From an uncultured Aquimarina sp. (GTDB lineage Bacteria > Bacteroidota > Bacteroidia > Flavobacteriales > Flavobacteriaceae): DNA of 64,000 nt. The translations under genes and the position numbers were made by a program. Positions 63,137-64,000 of the stretch are shown here, one piece after another; positions within the stretch are counted from its first letter, which is position 1; each line of letters opens with the position of its first letter. The notes beneath the pieces are model-generated. The model made no database searches. It was not told the origin of the DNA and was given only the letters and a program-made list of their open reading frames with translations. The stretch is from positions 186,001-250,000 of the forward strand of contig NZ_CANLYD010000002.1 in assembly GCF_947495315.1 (NCBI RefSeq), in the 5' to 3' direction.

Positions 63137-64000
63137 CTATAAATACCTCTTTGGATTACAGTCAGAATTTAGTATTAATAGTTTGTTTTTAATATGTTCT
63201 TATGTGTTATCTATTTTTCCAATATTATCTTTTGGAATTAGATCTATACTTATTGCGGTTTGGGGTTTTTTAGGAATTTTATGTCTGATAAGGAGTTATT
63301 CCTACCCAATTATAACTGATAAAACGGATAAGTCAATAATTGTCTTTTTATCCACTTCTTTTATTTTTTTAATTTTTAGTTTGTGGTATACGGAAAATAT
63401 TTCTGATGGAGTGAAAAGGTTGATCCAAATGTTCCCAATAGTTTTGATTCCTCTAATATTTTATTTAAACAAGCAGATTTTTACAAAACAAAGAATTGAT
63501 TGGATTGCTAATTTGTTTTGTTTGTCAGTAATAATTTTTGTTTTATATCAGGTTTTATGTTTAGGGTTTAATTTTGATATTTTAACAAATGACCTCAGTC
63601 TAATAGAAATTAAAAGAAATAACCTGCATCATTTAAATAATATAAGTCAGGATCAAATTCAGCAGATAAAGATAAGAAGATTAAGGAGTTTTATCACTAA
63701 ACTTGTGGATTCACATCCTATTTATCAGGGTTTATGGATGTCGTTTGTTATCTATTTTAATTTTCATAAACTTAAATTTAATTCAAATTCCGCTACACAA
63801 AAAATCTTTAGGGTTTTTATAATTTTGTTGATGTTTTTTTGGATGGTTTTAATTTCTTCAAGAATGCCTTTGATAGCAACTTTTATTGCAGGAATTATAA
63901 CAATAATAATATTCAAACACTATAATTTTAAGATGGTAATTTTGTTAGGATGTATTTCTTTAGGGTGTTTTTGCCTTTTATTTGTAACATTAAAACCCAT
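63123..64000 (+). CDS. O-antigen ligase/polymerase-like membrane protein (3' end outside window)
   Basis: From ATG 63123 the frame is open to the right edge (292 codons visible). It overlaps the preceding polymerase gene by 14 bases. The protein (MKLNNYKYLFGLQSEFSINS) has several membrane helices; 'DSHPIYQGLWMSFVIYFNF' and 'LMFFWMVLISSRMPLIATFIAGIIT' match the O-antigen ligase family, where a 'SR...' turn after a helix is common. The rest of the catalytic loop would lie outside. It is a fourth polymerase/ligase candidate in the locus. Confidence 0.8.
   Translation, partial: MKLNNYKYLFGLQSEFSINSLFLICSYVLSIFPILSFGIRSILIAVWGFLGILCLIRSYSYPIITDKTDKSIIVFLSTSFIFLIFSLWYTENISDGVKRLIQMFPIVLIPLIFYLNKQIFTKQRIDWIANLFCLSVIIFVLYQVLCLGFNFDILTNDLSLIEIKRNNLHHLNNISQDQIQQIKIRRLRSFITKLVDSHPIYQGLWMSFVIYFNFHKLKFNSNSATQKIFRVFIILLMFFWMVLISSRMPLIATFIAGIITIIIFKHYNFKMVILLGCISLGCFCLLFVTLKP

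Overview
The window is AT-rich DNA that looks like the chromosome of a gliding marine Bacteroidota, most probably a Flavobacteriaceae member (Aquimarina-like is my guess, not proven). The evidence is type IX secretion (T9SS) cargo with both kinds of C-terminal sorting domain, an SprF/PorP partner protein, SprB-type repeats, several matches to the Bacteroidota -7 promoter element TAnnTTTG, a DUF4837 lipoprotein and a GH3-family enzyme. No rRNA, tRNA or CRISPR array was seen.

Layout. (1) 1-20.9 kb: a surface-adhesin region. A giant SprB-like gene enters from the left edge (its 5' end is outside the window) and ends in a type B (CHU_C) sorting domain. An sprF-like gene follows 5 bases later. A second adhesin gene shares the same N-terminal head but ends in a type A (Por tail) sorting domain. 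(2) 20.9-32 kb: conserved housekeeping and envelope genes: doxX-like, holB, pgk, a LysM lytic transglycosylase, a DUF4837 lipoprotein, tex, a Fic protein behind a striking palindrome, tatA, and an M23 peptidase. (3) 32-35.3 kb: a GH3-like enzyme and a DUF6909-type protein, closely spaced and leading into the next block. (4) 35.3-64 kb: a large surface-polysaccharide locus that runs off the right edge.

The polysaccharide locus contains two Wzz-like chain-length proteins, a complete dTDP-L-rhamnose set (rfbBACD), a probable CDP-glycerol-type set (nucleotidyltransferase, HAD phosphatase, glycerol-1-phosphate dehydrogenase-like enzyme, TagB/TagF-like transferase), wecB, two Wzx flippases, four Wzy/WaaL-like membrane proteins (one on the minus strand, one cut by the edge), three GT4-type glycosyltransferases, a WcaJ-type initiating sugar-phosphate transferase, a 2OG-Fe(II) oxygenase, an FkbM methyltransferase, and a nonulosonate set (NeuB-like synthase, a NeuA-KdsC fusion, and a candidate sialyltransferase). 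The predicted product is a Wzx/Wzy-type glycan with rhamnose, phosphoglycerol and a sialic-acid-like or KDN-like sugar.

The locus shows signs of rearrangement: a decayed ISL3-like transposase beside an inverted polymerase gene, a short rfbB-like remnant between the two wzz-like genes (which suggests a duplicated wzz-rfbB unit), and frequent TTG starts. Long inverted-repeat elements lie in the intergenic spaces upstream of pgk, fic and the M23 peptidase gene.
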